64,000 bases of DNA from Haloferax sp. Atlit-12N (GCF_003383095.1 NZ_PSYW01000003.1:62001-126000), one strand, 5' to 3'. Shown: positions 33,949 to 42,095, numbered from the stretch's first letter. Numbers and translations: made by a program. The notes: generated from the letters alone by a model not told the origin.

Positions 33949-34009
33949 TAACAACAAGATAGTCTAGATAGACAATTATAAATAAGATACGGTCTAGAAT
34001 TAATAACAG
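33949..34009. promoter_or_regulatory. Compact divergent promoter with shared TATA and GTCTAGA repeats
   Basis: Only 61 bases separate two divergent genes. One AT element, AATTATAAATAA at 33974-33985, lies about 26-36 bases from both start codons and could serve both. GTCTAGA occurs on each side of it (33962-33968 and 33992-33998). Each start codon is preceded by TTAACAAC (33948-33955, minus gene) or TTAATAAC (34000-34007, plus gene). A metal-responsive repressor site is a reasonable guess. Confidence 0.55.
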
Positions 34010-35287
34010 ATGAGTCGAGAGACGATTCCCGTCACCGTGCTGAGCGGCAACCTCGGCGCGGGGAAAACGACCGTGTTGAACAACCTCCTAAACACGCAAA
34101 CGGACCTCGATATCGCGGTCCTCGTCAACGACATGGGCGAGGTGAACGTCGACGCCGAGCGCGTCGCCGAACACTCCGACATCTCGGAGGACGACGAGGA
34201 GTTAATCGAGTTGTCGAACGGCTGTATCTGTTGTGAGCTTCGGGGCGACCTGCTCGACGCGCTCGCGAAGCTCGCGCAGGCTCGCGAGTTCGATTACCTC
34301 GTCATCGAATCGACCGGTGTCGCCGAACCGCTCCCCGTCGCACAGACGCTCACGATGGGATTCGACCAGTCGGACCTCGACCCCACGGAGTTCTACGAGG
34401 AGACCGGCATCGAGCCGATGGACTACTACGAACTCGACACGACGGTCACCGTCGTCGACGCCCACCAGTTTTGGACCACGTTCGGCTCGGCGGAGTCGCT
34501 CATGGACGGCGACACCGAGAAGGACCTCGGGAGCCTCCTCGTCGAGCAGATCGAATTCTGCGACGTCCTGCTGTTGAACAAATGCGACCTCGTCGACGAA
34601 GCGGCGCTCGGCGAGATCGAGGCAGTCGTCGAGGTGCTACAGCCGCGCGCCGAAATCCTCCGAACCGAACACGGTGCGGTCGACCCGGACACAATTCTCG
34701 ACACGGGTCGGTTCGACTTCGAGGCGGCGAGCCAGTCCGCCGGGTGGATGCAAGAGCTCGAAGAACCCCACGCCTCCGCGGAGGAAGAACACGGAGTCAC
34801 CTCGTTCGTCTTCGAGTCCCGTCGGCCGTTCCACCCGGAGCGGTTCGCCGACCTGCTGAACGAACTGCCGACGAACGTCGTCCGCTCGAAAGGACACTTC
34901 TGGCTGGCGGGTCGCGAGGACATCGCGCTGGGTATCGACGTCGCGGGGCAGTCGATTCGACTCACGCCTGCGGGGCAGTGGCTCGCGACGCTCCCGGCGG
35001 ACGAGCAGGCGCAGTACTTCGAGGCGTACCCCGAACTGGAGGAAAGCTGGCATCCCGAGTACGGCGACCGGGGCTCGCAACTCGTCCTCATCGGCACCGA
35101 CATCGACCACGACGACCTCCGCGCGGACCTCGAGGCGGCCACGTTGACCGACGAGGAGATGGACGCCGACTGGAGCGCTTTCGAGGACCGCTTCCCGACG
35201 TTCGAACGCCCCGAAGACGCCGAAGAGGCTGCGGGCGGGGACGCACAGTCCGCCGAGAGCGCCGAGGAGGTCGGCCTCGCCGATTGA
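34010..35287 (+). CDS. CobW family GTPase (metal chaperone)
   Basis: 425 residues. P-loop SGNLGAGKTTVLNNL (about 12-26), metal-binding CxCC motif in NGCICCEL (Cys72, 74, 75), Walker B region DYLVIESTGVAEP and guanine-binding LLNKCDLVD. The C-terminal CobW domain starts near residue 255 (SFVFESRRPFHPERFADLL), after an acidic loop with two histidines. Family members deliver zinc or cobalt to enzymes and are often induced when zinc is scarce. Flanking HEAT and zinc-finger genes and nearby NikR regulators fit a metal-limitation island. The ATG is supported by the shared TATA element upstream. Confidence 0.9.
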   Translation: MSRETIPVTVLSGNLGAGKTTVLNNLLNTQTDLDIAVLVNDMGEVNVDAERVAEHSDISEDDEELIELSNGCICCELRGDLLDALAKLAQAREFDYLVIESTGVAEPLPVAQTLTMGFDQSDLDPTEFYEETGIEPMDYYELDTTVTVVDAHQFWTTFGSAESLMDGDTEKDLGSLLVEQIEFCDVLLLNKCDLVDEAALGEIEAVVEVLQPRAEILRTEHGAVDPDTILDTGRFDFEAASQSAGWMQELEEPHASAEEEHGVTSFVFESRRPFHPERFADLLNELPTNVVRSKGHFWLAGREDIALGIDVAGQSIRLTPAGQWLATLPADEQAQYFEAYPELEESWHPEYGDRGSQLVLIGTDIDHDDLRADLEAATLTDEEMDADWSAFEDRFPTFERPEDAEEAAGGDAQSAESAEEVGLAD

Positions 35288-35289
35288 CG

Positions 35290-35601
35290 ATGTCTTCGCC
35301 ACGCTCGCTGTTTCAAACGGTCGTCGACAAGAACGTCCCGCGCGGAACGCGGGAAGACGCCATCGACGAACTCGCCGAGGAACGGGCGACTACGCAGCTT
35401 CGACTCGTCGTAGTCACGAGCGGCCTCGACGGGCGGTACCGTCGCCAAGCCCTGAACGCGCTTAGTCGGTGTCGAGCGACGGACGCGCTCGACAAACTCG
35501 CGAACGACACGAGCCTCGCACCCCGCTTCGAGAACGGGCACAAGAAGCGCTCTAGGCACGGGTTGGGGACCGCCTCCCCCATCCGAATCTGTCGTCGTTA
35601 G
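35290..35601 (+). CDS. Small HEAT-like protein with frameshifted C-terminus
   Basis: 103 residues, starting 2 bases after the CobW stop, so translation is probably coupled. Two helix pairs are visible (RGTREDAIDELAEERATTQLRLVVV and DGRYRRQALNALSRCRATDALDKLAN). After NDTSLAP the frame turns basic and unlike its family (HKKRSRHGLG). In a neighbouring frame the same DNA reads LRERAQEAL followed by TAG at 35553-35555, a fitting HEAT-protein end. A one-base loss around 35522-35532 explains this. The function is unknown; its place beside CobW suggests a partner or scaffold. Confidence 0.65.
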   Translation: MSSPRSLFQTVVDKNVPRGTREDAIDELAEERATTQLRLVVVTSGLDGRYRRQALNALSRCRATDALDKLANDTSLAPRFENGHKKRSRHGLGTASPIRICRR

Positions 35602-35695
35602 TTAGTCCGAACGCGAGGTTATTAGGCTAAGGCAAGCAGTACCCGCCTATTTTTAATAGCTGTTTTAGTTTACTTCCGGTTGAGTTATTAACGCA

Positions 35696-35848
35696 ATGGC
35701 GTACACCTGCTCCAGTTGCGATGCACAGTTCCAGAGCGCCGCCGGTGTGACCCAGCACGTCGCCCTCCACCACAACACGTGCGCCGAGTGCGACGAGCAG
35801 TTCGACAGTACCGATTCGCTCCGCAGCCACATCCACGAGAGTCACTGA
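35696..35848 (+). CDS. Small double C2H2 zinc-finger protein
   Basis: 50 residues. Finger 1 uses Cys5/Cys8 and the His pair of QHVALHH; finger 2 uses CAEC and SHIHESH. The two fingers are separated by one residue or so, almost without a linker. The ATG at 35696 follows GTTATTAAC and has a TATA-like GTTTTAGTTTAC 25-36 bases upstream, so the gene is likely expressed alone. Such mini zinc-finger proteins are common in haloarchaea and a few influence metabolism or biofilm formation; this one's role is unknown. Its location in a metal island makes zinc-dependent regulation or zinc storage possible. Confidence 0.8.
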   Translation: MAYTCSSCDAQFQSAAGVTQHVALHHNTCAECDEQFDSTDSLRSHIHESH

Positions 35849-35883
35849 CTTAGCGAGTCGACCGCAGGTCACTCGAAGCGCGT

Positions 35884-36276
35884 TTATTCCTGGTAGGGCC
35901 ACTCCTCGTCGGCAGCGATGGTCGTCGCGAGCTGCCAACCCGCGGCTGCTGCAGCGTCCGAGACCAACTGGTACGTCCAGTCGGGGACTCGGGTGACGAC
36001 CTCGCTGGTCTCTTCCGTGCCGACGAACACGTACCGCGTCGTCTCGAAGTGGTCCCGCACGCTCGCCAGTGCCTCCGGAATCGAGCGCGGCCCCGACAGG
36101 AACTCCTGTTCATACCCCGCCTCGCGGACGCGCCGTCGTTCGATAAACGACGGCTTCGAGGAGACGATTCCGAGGTGGGTCGTCCACCGCGCGGCGTCTT
36201 CGAGCGCGTGGTTCGGTCGCGCGAGTTCGTCGAGCGCCCGCAGCGAGAATGCGAGCGTGAGGTCGTTCGACGGCAT
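35884..36276 (-). CDS. Conserved haloarchaeal protein of unknown function (DUF7124-like)
   Basis: 130 residues, no membrane segment or signal. The start MPSNDLTLAFSLRALDELARPNHALEDAARWTTHLGIVSSKPS and the later FLSGPRSIPEALASVRDHFETTRYVFVGT resemble a small uncharacterised haloarchaeal family that I recall as DUF7124; the name is uncertain. It begins one base after the stop of the flavoprotein gene, so the two form an operon. No function can be assigned. Confidence 0.6.
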   Translation of the reverse strand: MPSNDLTLAFSLRALDELARPNHALEDAARWTTHLGIVSSKPSFIERRRVREAGYEQEFLSGPRSIPEALASVRDHFETTRYVFVGTEETSEVVTRVPDWTYQLVSDAAAAAGWQLATTIAADEEWPYQE

Positions 36277-36277
36277 G

Positions 36278-37570
36278 TCAGGACCGCCCTTTCGACAGCG
36301 AGGCGGTAGCCTCCGAGTTCACTCGGTCGCGCGGTTCGAGAAGGCGTTCCGCGGCGCGGCGACCACCGACGACGTTTCGGGCGAACGGGCCGACGCTCAT
36401 CTCCGCGAGCGCGCCCGAGACGTACAGCGCCGAATCGGCGCCATCAGTCCGTCGCCACGCGAGCGTCCGGTCGTTGAGGACGGGAAAGCCGTTCGCCCCG
36501 CGTTCGAGCGACAGCGATTCGGCGAGCGTTCCCACGAGCGGGTGCTCCGTGGCGGGGTCATACCCGGTTGCGAGCACGACCTGTACGTCCGTGGCGGTCG
36601 TGCCGTCGTCGAATCGGAGCTGCAGTCTGCCGTCCGTCGTGTGCGCGTGGTCGATCTCGCCGCACCGAACGTCGAGGTCGCCGCAGTCGCGGGCGTCCGC
36701 CAGTCGGCGCGCGACGTACGGTGGGATTGTCGCATCGTGGCGCGCGGCGCGAATCCGGTCGTAGCGGGCTGCCGAGCCCGGAGGGAGCGAGTGAATCTCC
36801 TGTTCCATGTGTCGCCAGTTGATCCACTGTGGGTCCGCCTCGGTCAGTTCGACCTCCAAGCCGCGCCGCGAGAGGAGCGTCACATCCGTGCGTTTCGACA
36901 GGTGACAGGCGAGCTGCGCCGCCGTGATACCGCCGCCGACGACGAACGTCCGGCCGTCAAAGGTCGCCGCCGCCGCCGGTTCGAAGTCGTCGTCCCAAAC
37001 GTGCGCGAGCCGCGCGTCGTCGGAGAGCGACGCCGCCCACGAAGGGACTGCCGGCTGACCCCCGAGGCCGACGGCCAGAACAACGCGACGAGCGTCGAAC
37101 GACCCACGAGACGTATCCACGCGGAGCAACCCACGCGTCCGGGACCTCGTGACACCCGTTACCGTCGACTGACGGTGGCAAGCGTCGATATCGCGTCGGT
37201 CGATGACGTACCGGGCGTGGTCGAGAAACAGGTCGAGTGTCGGTCGGTTCGGATAGTCCTCGGTCGGAACGAGTTCGTGTTCCCGGTGTGCGCCCTCCGC
37301 GAACGAATCGAGCGAGAACGGCTCGGTGTCGATGTGGTGGACGAACGTCGAACGGAGGGTTTGCATTCCGCACTGTCGTGCTTTCGTCGCGAACGACGCC
37401 AGTAACCGTTCGTGAGGGTCGACCAGACAGAGTTCCTCGTGGTCGTAGCCACCTTCGTCGAGGAGGTAGTTCGCCACGCACGTCCCGTGAACACCACCGC
37501 CGATGATTACATATTCGTACGGCTGGCGGTCGAGTGAGTTGTGGTCGCCAGTCGACTCACTGTAGGTCAT
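36278..37570 (-). CDS. FAD/NAD(P)-binding oxidoreductase (lysine/ornithine N-monooxygenase-like)
   Basis: 430 residues. Two dinucleotide-binding motifs are visible: FAD site VIIGGGVHGTCVANYLL (about 20-36) and NAD(P) site FVVGGGITAAQLACHLS (about 207-223). ATGYDPATEHPL lies before the C-terminus. The stretch KARQCGMQTLRSTFVHHIDTEPFSL resembles the start of SidA/IucD-type hydroxylases and of the related zinc-regulated flavoproteins. The natural substrate is unknown. It is cotranscribed with the small protein at 35884-36276 and lies in the metal island, where a role in metallophore or thiol chemistry is possible but unproven. Confidence 0.8.
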   Translation of the reverse strand: MTYSESTGDHNSLDRQPYEYVIIGGGVHGTCVANYLLDEGGYDHEELCLVDPHERLLASFATKARQCGMQTLRSTFVHHIDTEPFSLDSFAEGAHREHELVPTEDYPNRPTLDLFLDHARYVIDRRDIDACHRQSTVTGVTRSRTRGLLRVDTSRGSFDARRVVLAVGLGGQPAVPSWAASLSDDARLAHVWDDDFEPAAAATFDGRTFVVGGGITAAQLACHLSKRTDVTLLSRRGLEVELTEADPQWINWRHMEQEIHSLPPGSAARYDRIRAARHDATIPPYVARRLADARDCGDLDVRCGEIDHAHTTDGRLQLRFDDGTTATDVQVVLATGYDPATEHPLVGTLAESLSLERGANGFPVLNDRTLAWRRTDGADSALYVSGALAEMSVGPFARNVVGGRRAAERLLEPRDRVNSEATASLSKGRS

Positions 37571-37631
37571 CTTTCACCTCCGTCTCCACCGACGTGCGTG
37601 GGAGGAGACGGCTTGCGCGTCGTTAGCGGCG

Positions 37632-37853
37632 TCATCGCCAGTCCCCGAGGTTGACGAACGAATCGCCGTACGCCGTTATCCACGTCGTCGTTCGGTACGG
37701 AACCGCCACATCCGGCGGATAAAGCGTACAAGCCGGTCGCTCAGGTGAGCCGACGACGAGTGACATCAGTTCTCTGTGAGGTCGCGGGGATGGTCCGGGG
37801 TCGGCATCGCCGCTCCAGGTTGGTTCGGTGTCGCTAGAGCTTCGGTCAGTCAT
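37632..37853 (-). CDS. DUF7511 family small protein
   Basis: 73 residues. The C-terminal half ERPACTLYPPDVAVPYRTTTWITAYGDSFVNLGDW matches the small haloarchaeal DUF7511 domain (CTxxPPD...TTWITA). The N-terminus is a short disordered Ser/Asp/Pro-rich stretch. Its ATG overlaps the stop of the gene before it in an ATGA, so translation is probably coupled. Function unknown. Confidence 0.65.
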   Translation of the reverse strand: MTDRSSSDTEPTWSGDADPGPSPRPHRELMSLVVGSPERPACTLYPPDVAVPYRTTTWITAYGDSFVNLGDWR

Positions 37854-38068
37854 GCTTCGAGGGGCTTCCGTAGCGTCTCCGCGGTTGCGGTCTCGCCTAC
37901 AACCTCGCTCGCGGCGACCGCGAACACAGAGGACGACACCTGCGCCCCCGGCCCGTCTACGCTCCCAGTACCGTGGCCGGCGTCATCCGACGGACACCCT
38001 TCGAGAGAGCCGAACGAGGCGGCACCGGGTTCAACGGCGTCGAATCGTCGTCGCGCGTACTGAGACAT
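37850..38068 (-). CDS. Hypothetical 72-residue protein
   Basis: Not recognised. Two points support it: the ATGA overlap with the DUF7511 gene, and a promoter with TATA-like CTTATTATG about 27 bases before the ATG at 38068, which itself follows TTAACAAC. The protein is Gly/Ser/Ala/Val-rich with one Cys and no membrane segment. It may also be a remnant. Confidence 0.45.
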   Translation of the reverse strand: MSQYARRRFDAVEPGAASFGSLEGCPSDDAGHGTGSVDGPGAQVSSSVFAVAASEVVGETATAETLRKPLEA

Positions 38069-38115
38069 GTGTTGTTAAAATTGAAGATAAGCATAATAAG
38101 TACTACGATTTCACA

Positions 38116-38244
38116 CTACGTAGTTAATAATCTAGTCGCGGTAAACGAGGATGGATTCAGGCGAACGAGCCCGGCGCCGATGAGCGTCCACAGAACGAGT
38201 GCCCACAACGGGAACGACCCTTCTCCGAGGTGAATGTGTGCCAT
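38116..38244 (-). pseudogene. Truncated CbiM/NikM (cobalt/nickel ECF S component)
   Basis: 42 codons. The first 28 residues, starting MAHIHLGEGSFPLWALVLW, are the N-terminus of a haloarchaeal CbiM/NikM metal-binding membrane protein, including the conserved early histidines. After GAGLV the sequence becomes unrelated and stops at 38116-38118. The rest of the gene (about 180 codons) is missing. The start still has a TATA-like TTTATTATATC 26-36 bases upstream, so a short peptide may be made. It lies directly downstream of a NikR-type gene on the same strand. Confidence 0.65.
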
Positions 38245-38409
38245 AGCCTGATTGCCAATTCTTAAATTTGATATAATAAAGTTGCTGTGTTAGGATGTTT
38301 AGAATAATAATGAAACAATATATTCTCTCGCGTTGTTAATACTTCAGATTACTTTTTTGACCCGACGACCGACGATTACAGCGGTTCGAAGACAACACTA
38401 TCGTGTACC

Positions 38410-38850
38410 TCAGGGTGACTTCAGGTCGCTGACTTCTGCGTTCATCACATCGGCGGGGACGACCGTGTATTCGACCGAGACTGACTCGTCTGCCCCGCGA
38501 ACATTTCCAATAAACCGCAAGACGTCGTCGTAGGGTGCCTCGACGACGAACGTCTCGACACAGCCCGCGTTGCCGTCGAGGCAGTTGTGCGAGTTCGACC
38601 GAATCGACGCCTCGAACTCGTGGCGAATGTCCATCATCCGGCGCTCAATCTCCGGCTTATCGTACCCAAAGACAGCGGTTACCGTCGCTAAGACACGTTG
38701 ACCCTCGTAATCGGTCTCTTCGTACTCCGCGAGTAGAGATTGGCATGCTTCACGAATGACCTCGCTTCGGCCGCTGTAGCCATGTTCCGCGGCGAACGTA
38801 TCGAGGTTGTCACGGAGTCGTTCATCCATCGAGGAGCTTACAATCGGCAT
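38410..38850 (-). CDS. NikR-type metal-responsive regulator with altered ligand set
   Basis: 146 residues. N-terminal ribbon-helix-helix (about 1-45: SSSMDERLRDNLDTFAAEHGYSGRSEVIREA) and C-terminal ACT-like metal domain. The NikR nickel square is His-His-His-Cys. Here the corresponding positions are His77, His88, Cys90 (HNC in place of HxH) and Cys97, with one extra residue before the last Cys. That points to a different metal or a changed affinity. The nearby CbiM/NikM remnant is the expected target of a nickel regulator. See the second NikR at 42096 for comparison. Confidence 0.8.
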   Translation of the reverse strand: MPIVSSSMDERLRDNLDTFAAEHGYSGRSEVIREACQSLLAEYEETDYEGQRVLATVTAVFGYDKPEIERRMMDIRHEFEASIRSNSHNCLDGNAGCVETFVVEAPYDDVLRFIGNVRGADESVSVEYTVVPADVMNAEVSDLKSP

Positions 38851-39093
38851 ATATTAAATTTGTGTTCTGAGATAATAGATATGGTGGTTGGTTGCACTGG
38901 GAGTTAATATTGGGTTCGTGTCCGGAGCTCATCGTTGGGTGCCTCTCAACGACACCCCAAGCTCGTGGAAAGCGAAGTTTCCGAGGCCTACGGCACCAAG
39001 GACAGGAGTGTCACGCATAGTATCGCTGCGGGTCTATCGCCCCGTTCACCACGGGAGTCACGACGAAACGACACACTGTGGAGTGCGGTGACG

Positions 39094-39885
39094 CTACTTC
39101 TGGCTGATGTCTCGCGGACTTCCGAGTTCGTCTCTGATTCTCGCGACGTAGTCGACGAACTCGTGGGCCGTTCGTTCGCGTGGCCGCTCTAAGTCGATGG
39201 AGATGGTCGACTGGACGGTCCCCGGGTCGGCGTCCATCACGACGACGCGGTCGGCCAGCGTCACCGCTTCGTCGATATCGTGGGTGACGAACACGACGGT
39301 CTGTTCGGTCTGCGCCCAGATGTCGAGCAGTTCGGCGTGCAGGCGGTCACGCGTCCGGGCGTCGACGCTCCCGAACGGTTCGTCCATGAGCAGTATCTCC
39401 GGGGCGACGGCGAGGGCCCGGGCGATGCCGACGCGCTGTTTCATGCCCCCGGACAGCTCCTTTGGGTAGGCGTCTTCGAAGCCGTCAAGTCCCACGAGGT
39501 CGACCAGTTCGCGAACCCGCGCCTCGCAGTCGGCGCACGCACACGCGGGCCGGTCGAGGCCGAATCGGATGTTCCCGCGGACGGTTCGCCACGGGAACAA
39601 GGCGTACTCCTGGAACACCATCCCCCGATTTAAACTCGGCTCAGTGACCGGGTCGCCATCGACCAGAATCGAGCCGCTATCGGGGTCGTCGAGCCCGGCG
39701 ATGACCCGCAACAGGGTCGTCTTTCCGCAGCCGGACGGCCCGACGACACAGCAGAACTCGCCTTCGGACACCGAAAACGAGACCTCGTCGAGCGCGTGGG
39801 TGGATTCGTACGCCTTGCTGACGCTCCGAATGCTAATCTTCTGGCTAGACTCCCGGGCAGTCGATGAGAGCTTGTTCATCGCCAT
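39094..39885 (-). CDS. ABC transporter ATPase (NitT/TauT/SsuB type)
   Basis: 263 residues. Walker A GPSGCGKTTLL, Q-loop MVFQEYALFPW, signature LSGGMKQRVGIARAL, Walker B ILLMDEPFGSVDA and switch VFVTHDIDEAV. The CACADCE cysteine cluster after GLDRPA (about residues 120-126) is unusual and could bind metal. It overlaps the permease gene by 10 bases. It powers the importer with the permease (39876-40718) and binding protein (40718-41743). The family handles nitrate, taurine, sulfonates and thiamine precursors, so the substrate is open. Confidence 0.9.
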   Translation of the reverse strand: MAMNKLSSTARESSQKISIRSVSKAYESTHALDEVSFSVSEGEFCCVVGPSGCGKTTLLRVIAGLDDPDSGSILVDGDPVTEPSLNRGMVFQEYALFPWRTVRGNIRFGLDRPACACADCEARVRELVDLVGLDGFEDAYPKELSGGMKQRVGIARALAVAPEILLMDEPFGSVDARTRDRLHAELLDIWAQTEQTVVFVTHDIDEAVTLADRVVVMDADPGTVQSTISIDLERPRERTAHEFVDYVARIRDELGSPRDISQK

Positions 39886-40718
39886 GCGAGCACACTCCGT
39901 TCGACGAGTCGAAATCCGACGTCCATACAGAGGAACGCCAGACTGATCAGAAACATGTAGGCGACGCTGGTCGCCATCGCGAGGTTGTTCGAGGCGTTGA
40001 TGATCTCGTAGCCGACGCCAGGCGCGCCGAACAGCTCAGCGCCGACGACGATCATCCAGCACCGCCCGATGCTCGTCCGGAACCCCGTCAGCACCTGAGG
40101 AGCCGCGCTCGGGAGCGCGACGAGTTTCAGCATCGAGAGGTCGCGTTCAACGCCAAGCGTCGACGCGGCATCGGTGAGGTCACTCGAGACGCCTTCGACG
40201 CCACCGTACGCCCCGTAGAAATTAATCCAAAACGCGCCGACGAAGACGATGAACGCCGCGCCGGTGTGGTGAATACCGAACCAGACGATGGCGAAGACGA
40301 CCCATGCAAGCGGCGGAATCGGCCGCAGTACACGGACGAGCGGCCGGAACCAGTCGTCGAGTGCACCGTTCCAGCCCATCGCCAACCCGAGCGAGATTCC
40401 GCAGCCCGCCCCCAAAAGGAGGCCGGGAACGTAGTGGAACAGCGTCTCCGCGAGGTGTGCGAGCCCCGTTGGAAGCACCATCTCCGACCCCAAAACGGGG
40501 GCGACAATCGCAGTCGAGGTTGCGAACAGGTCCACGAACGCGCGCACCGACGCGACCGGCCCCGGAACCAGATACGACGGCTGGGTCATCATCGCGCCGA
40601 TCCACCAGACGATGAGGAACGCGGTCAGCCCGCCGAGTCCGCGCAGATATCTCTTCGCGTCCCCCTCGAAACGGGGCATCGTGGTCGCACTGGAGTTGGA
40701 GTCGGTCTGGAGGCTCAT
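39876..40718 (-). CDS. ABC transporter permease (NitT/TauT/SsuC type)
   Basis: 280 residues with about six membrane segments (first at GLGGLTAFLIVWWIGAMM). The ATPase-contact loop is seen as DAASTLGVERDLSMLKLVALPSAAPQVLTGFRTSIGRCW. Start codon overlaps the stop of the binding-protein gene by one base, and the end overlaps the ATPase gene, so the three form a tight operon. The substrate is unknown. Confidence 0.9.
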   Translation of the reverse strand: MSLQTDSNSSATTMPRFEGDAKRYLRGLGGLTAFLIVWWIGAMMTQPSYLVPGPVASVRAFVDLFATSTAIVAPVLGSEMVLPTGLAHLAETLFHYVPGLLLGAGCGISLGLAMGWNGALDDWFRPLVRVLRPIPPLAWVVFAIVWFGIHHTGAAFIVFVGAFWINFYGAYGGVEGVSSDLTDAASTLGVERDLSMLKLVALPSAAPQVLTGFRTSIGRCWMIVVGAELFGAPGVGYEIINASNNLAMATSVAYMFLISLAFLCMDVGFRLVERSVLAWR

Positions 40719-41743
40719 TACTGGATGGCGTCGTAGGGGCTGAACGCGAACAGGTCCTCGGTCGCGACCGGTGCCTCGATGTTGCCGACGTTCGCGACGA
40801 ACTCACCCATCGTCGCGGTTTGCTCGGTGATTGCGTGGGGATCCGAGATGAACGCAGACGCCCGGGAGTCCATTGCTTTCGTGGCCAGTTGTTCGCTCAC
40901 GCCGGACCCGATAACCGACGCGGCGTGGGTAGCGGCCACATCAGGCGAATTTGCCGTGAACTCGGTCGCCGCCGTGTGCTGTTCGACCAGCGACTGGGCG
41001 ACCTCGCTGTCGTCAATCACCCGCTGGTTCGCAAACAGCACCGTAACCGGATGGTTCTCCAAGATGTTACCGGACCAGACGAGTTCCTCGAAGCCGTCCT
41101 CTTGGCCGATTATCGTCGCGAACGGCTCTTGGATGATGGTCGCGTCGATATCACCCGATTGGATCGTTTGGACCGCCTTCGCCGGTGGGACCTTCGATTT
41201 GTTGATGACGGACTCCATCTCACCGACGTTGAGGTCCTCTTGGATCCAGTACCGGAGCACGATATCAGGGACGCTCCCATCCGGCGGAGCACCGAACCGG
41301 ACCTTGCGACCGTGTTCTTCCTCGAAGCGCTCGAACGTGGCCGTCCCCTCCTGTTCGTAGAGCTCGGCGAGTTCGGTCGTCCCCATGACCTTGAAGCCGT
41401 TTCTCGAATTTGCCGCGAGGATACCGGCGTCGGTCCCTTTGTCGGCGAGAACCATCGCAGGGGTGATACCGAAAAGCGCGACGTCGACGTCCCCGCTGGC
41501 GAAGGCCTTGACGACGCTGGGACCGGAGCTGAACCGCTCTATTGAGACCTCCGCCGGAACCTCCTCGTAGTAGCCCTCTTGTTCCATCACGTAGTGTTGT
41601 ATGTTCGGGTAAATCGGGACGTACGCGACGGTCACAGAGTCGAGTGACCCACCACTTTGACCGAGACAGCCAGCGATTCCCGTTGCAGCGACCGTGCTTA
41701 CACCCGCTTTCTGGAGCAATCTTCGTCGCGTGAGTTCGACCAT
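40718..41743 (-). CDS. ABC solute-binding protein (NitT/TauT family), Tat lipoprotein
   Basis: 341 residues. Tat motif LTRRRLLQKAGVSTV and lipobox TGIAGC, then a NitT/TauT-type periplasmic fold: VAYVPIYPNIQHYVMEQEGYYEE, GDVDVALFGITPAMVLADKG, VRFGAPPDGSVPDIVLRYW, GDIDATIIQEPFATIIG. The ATG at 41743 is supported by a TATA-like TTATTATAC 23-33 bases upstream; a longer frame would translate the promoter. The operon sits between two NikR-type genes, so metal-linked control and a metal-complex substrate are worth considering beside nitrate or sulfonates. Confidence 0.88.
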   Translation of the reverse strand: MVELTRRRLLQKAGVSTVAATGIAGCLGQSGGSLDSVTVAYVPIYPNIQHYVMEQEGYYEEVPAEVSIERFSSGPSVVKAFASGDVDVALFGITPAMVLADKGTDAGILAANSRNGFKVMGTTELAELYEQEGTATFERFEEEHGRKVRFGAPPDGSVPDIVLRYWIQEDLNVGEMESVINKSKVPPAKAVQTIQSGDIDATIIQEPFATIIGQEDGFEELVWSGNILENHPVTVLFANQRVIDDSEVAQSLVEQHTAATEFTANSPDVAATHAASVIGSGVSEQLATKAMDSRASAFISDPHAITEQTATMGEFVANVGNIEAPVATEDLFAFSPYDAIQ

Positions 41744-42095
41744 CGTTATTGTTAACTTTAGAACAGAGTATAATAACAACTGTGATTTAGAGGTGTGTTA
41801 TTAATATCAGTTCCCGATGGTCGGGTCAACGTCGAAGAAGTCGCTGGTGTCCGTAGTGCGAGAACGGTGAGTCGAAGAAGTAAGTCAGTATGAGAGACGC
41901 GTCCGGTGTGTACGGCTGTTTGACCGTTCATCTCGGACCTCACCGGCACGAGAAACTCGAAGGGCTGAGGTTGGAATCGGCTCCACTCTCAGACACGAAT
42001 CGGACTGCAAACCACGATATCCGACTATAGTCGCTATTTCTCCGCCTACAGCGGACGGAGATGTCAGTCTGGGATATCGAACGTGAAAAGCGAAT
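41744..42095. other. Intergenic region between the binding-protein gene and nikR-like gene
   Basis: 352 bases without a supported gene. The left 70 bases are the AT-rich promoter of the ABC operon, with GTTATTGTTAAC at 41745-41756 and ATAACAAC further out. A 12-base palindrome CGACTATAGTCG lies at 42022-42033, close to the end of the nikR-like gene. Confidence 0.5.

Noticed and set aside
38888-39192. Two plus-strand frames of 67 and 85 codons
   Set aside because: No promoter, no recognised sequence, partly antisense to the ABC ATPase gene.
41758-41949. 63-codon minus-strand frame
   Set aside because: Runs into the promoter of the ABC binding-protein gene and lacks any recognisable feature.
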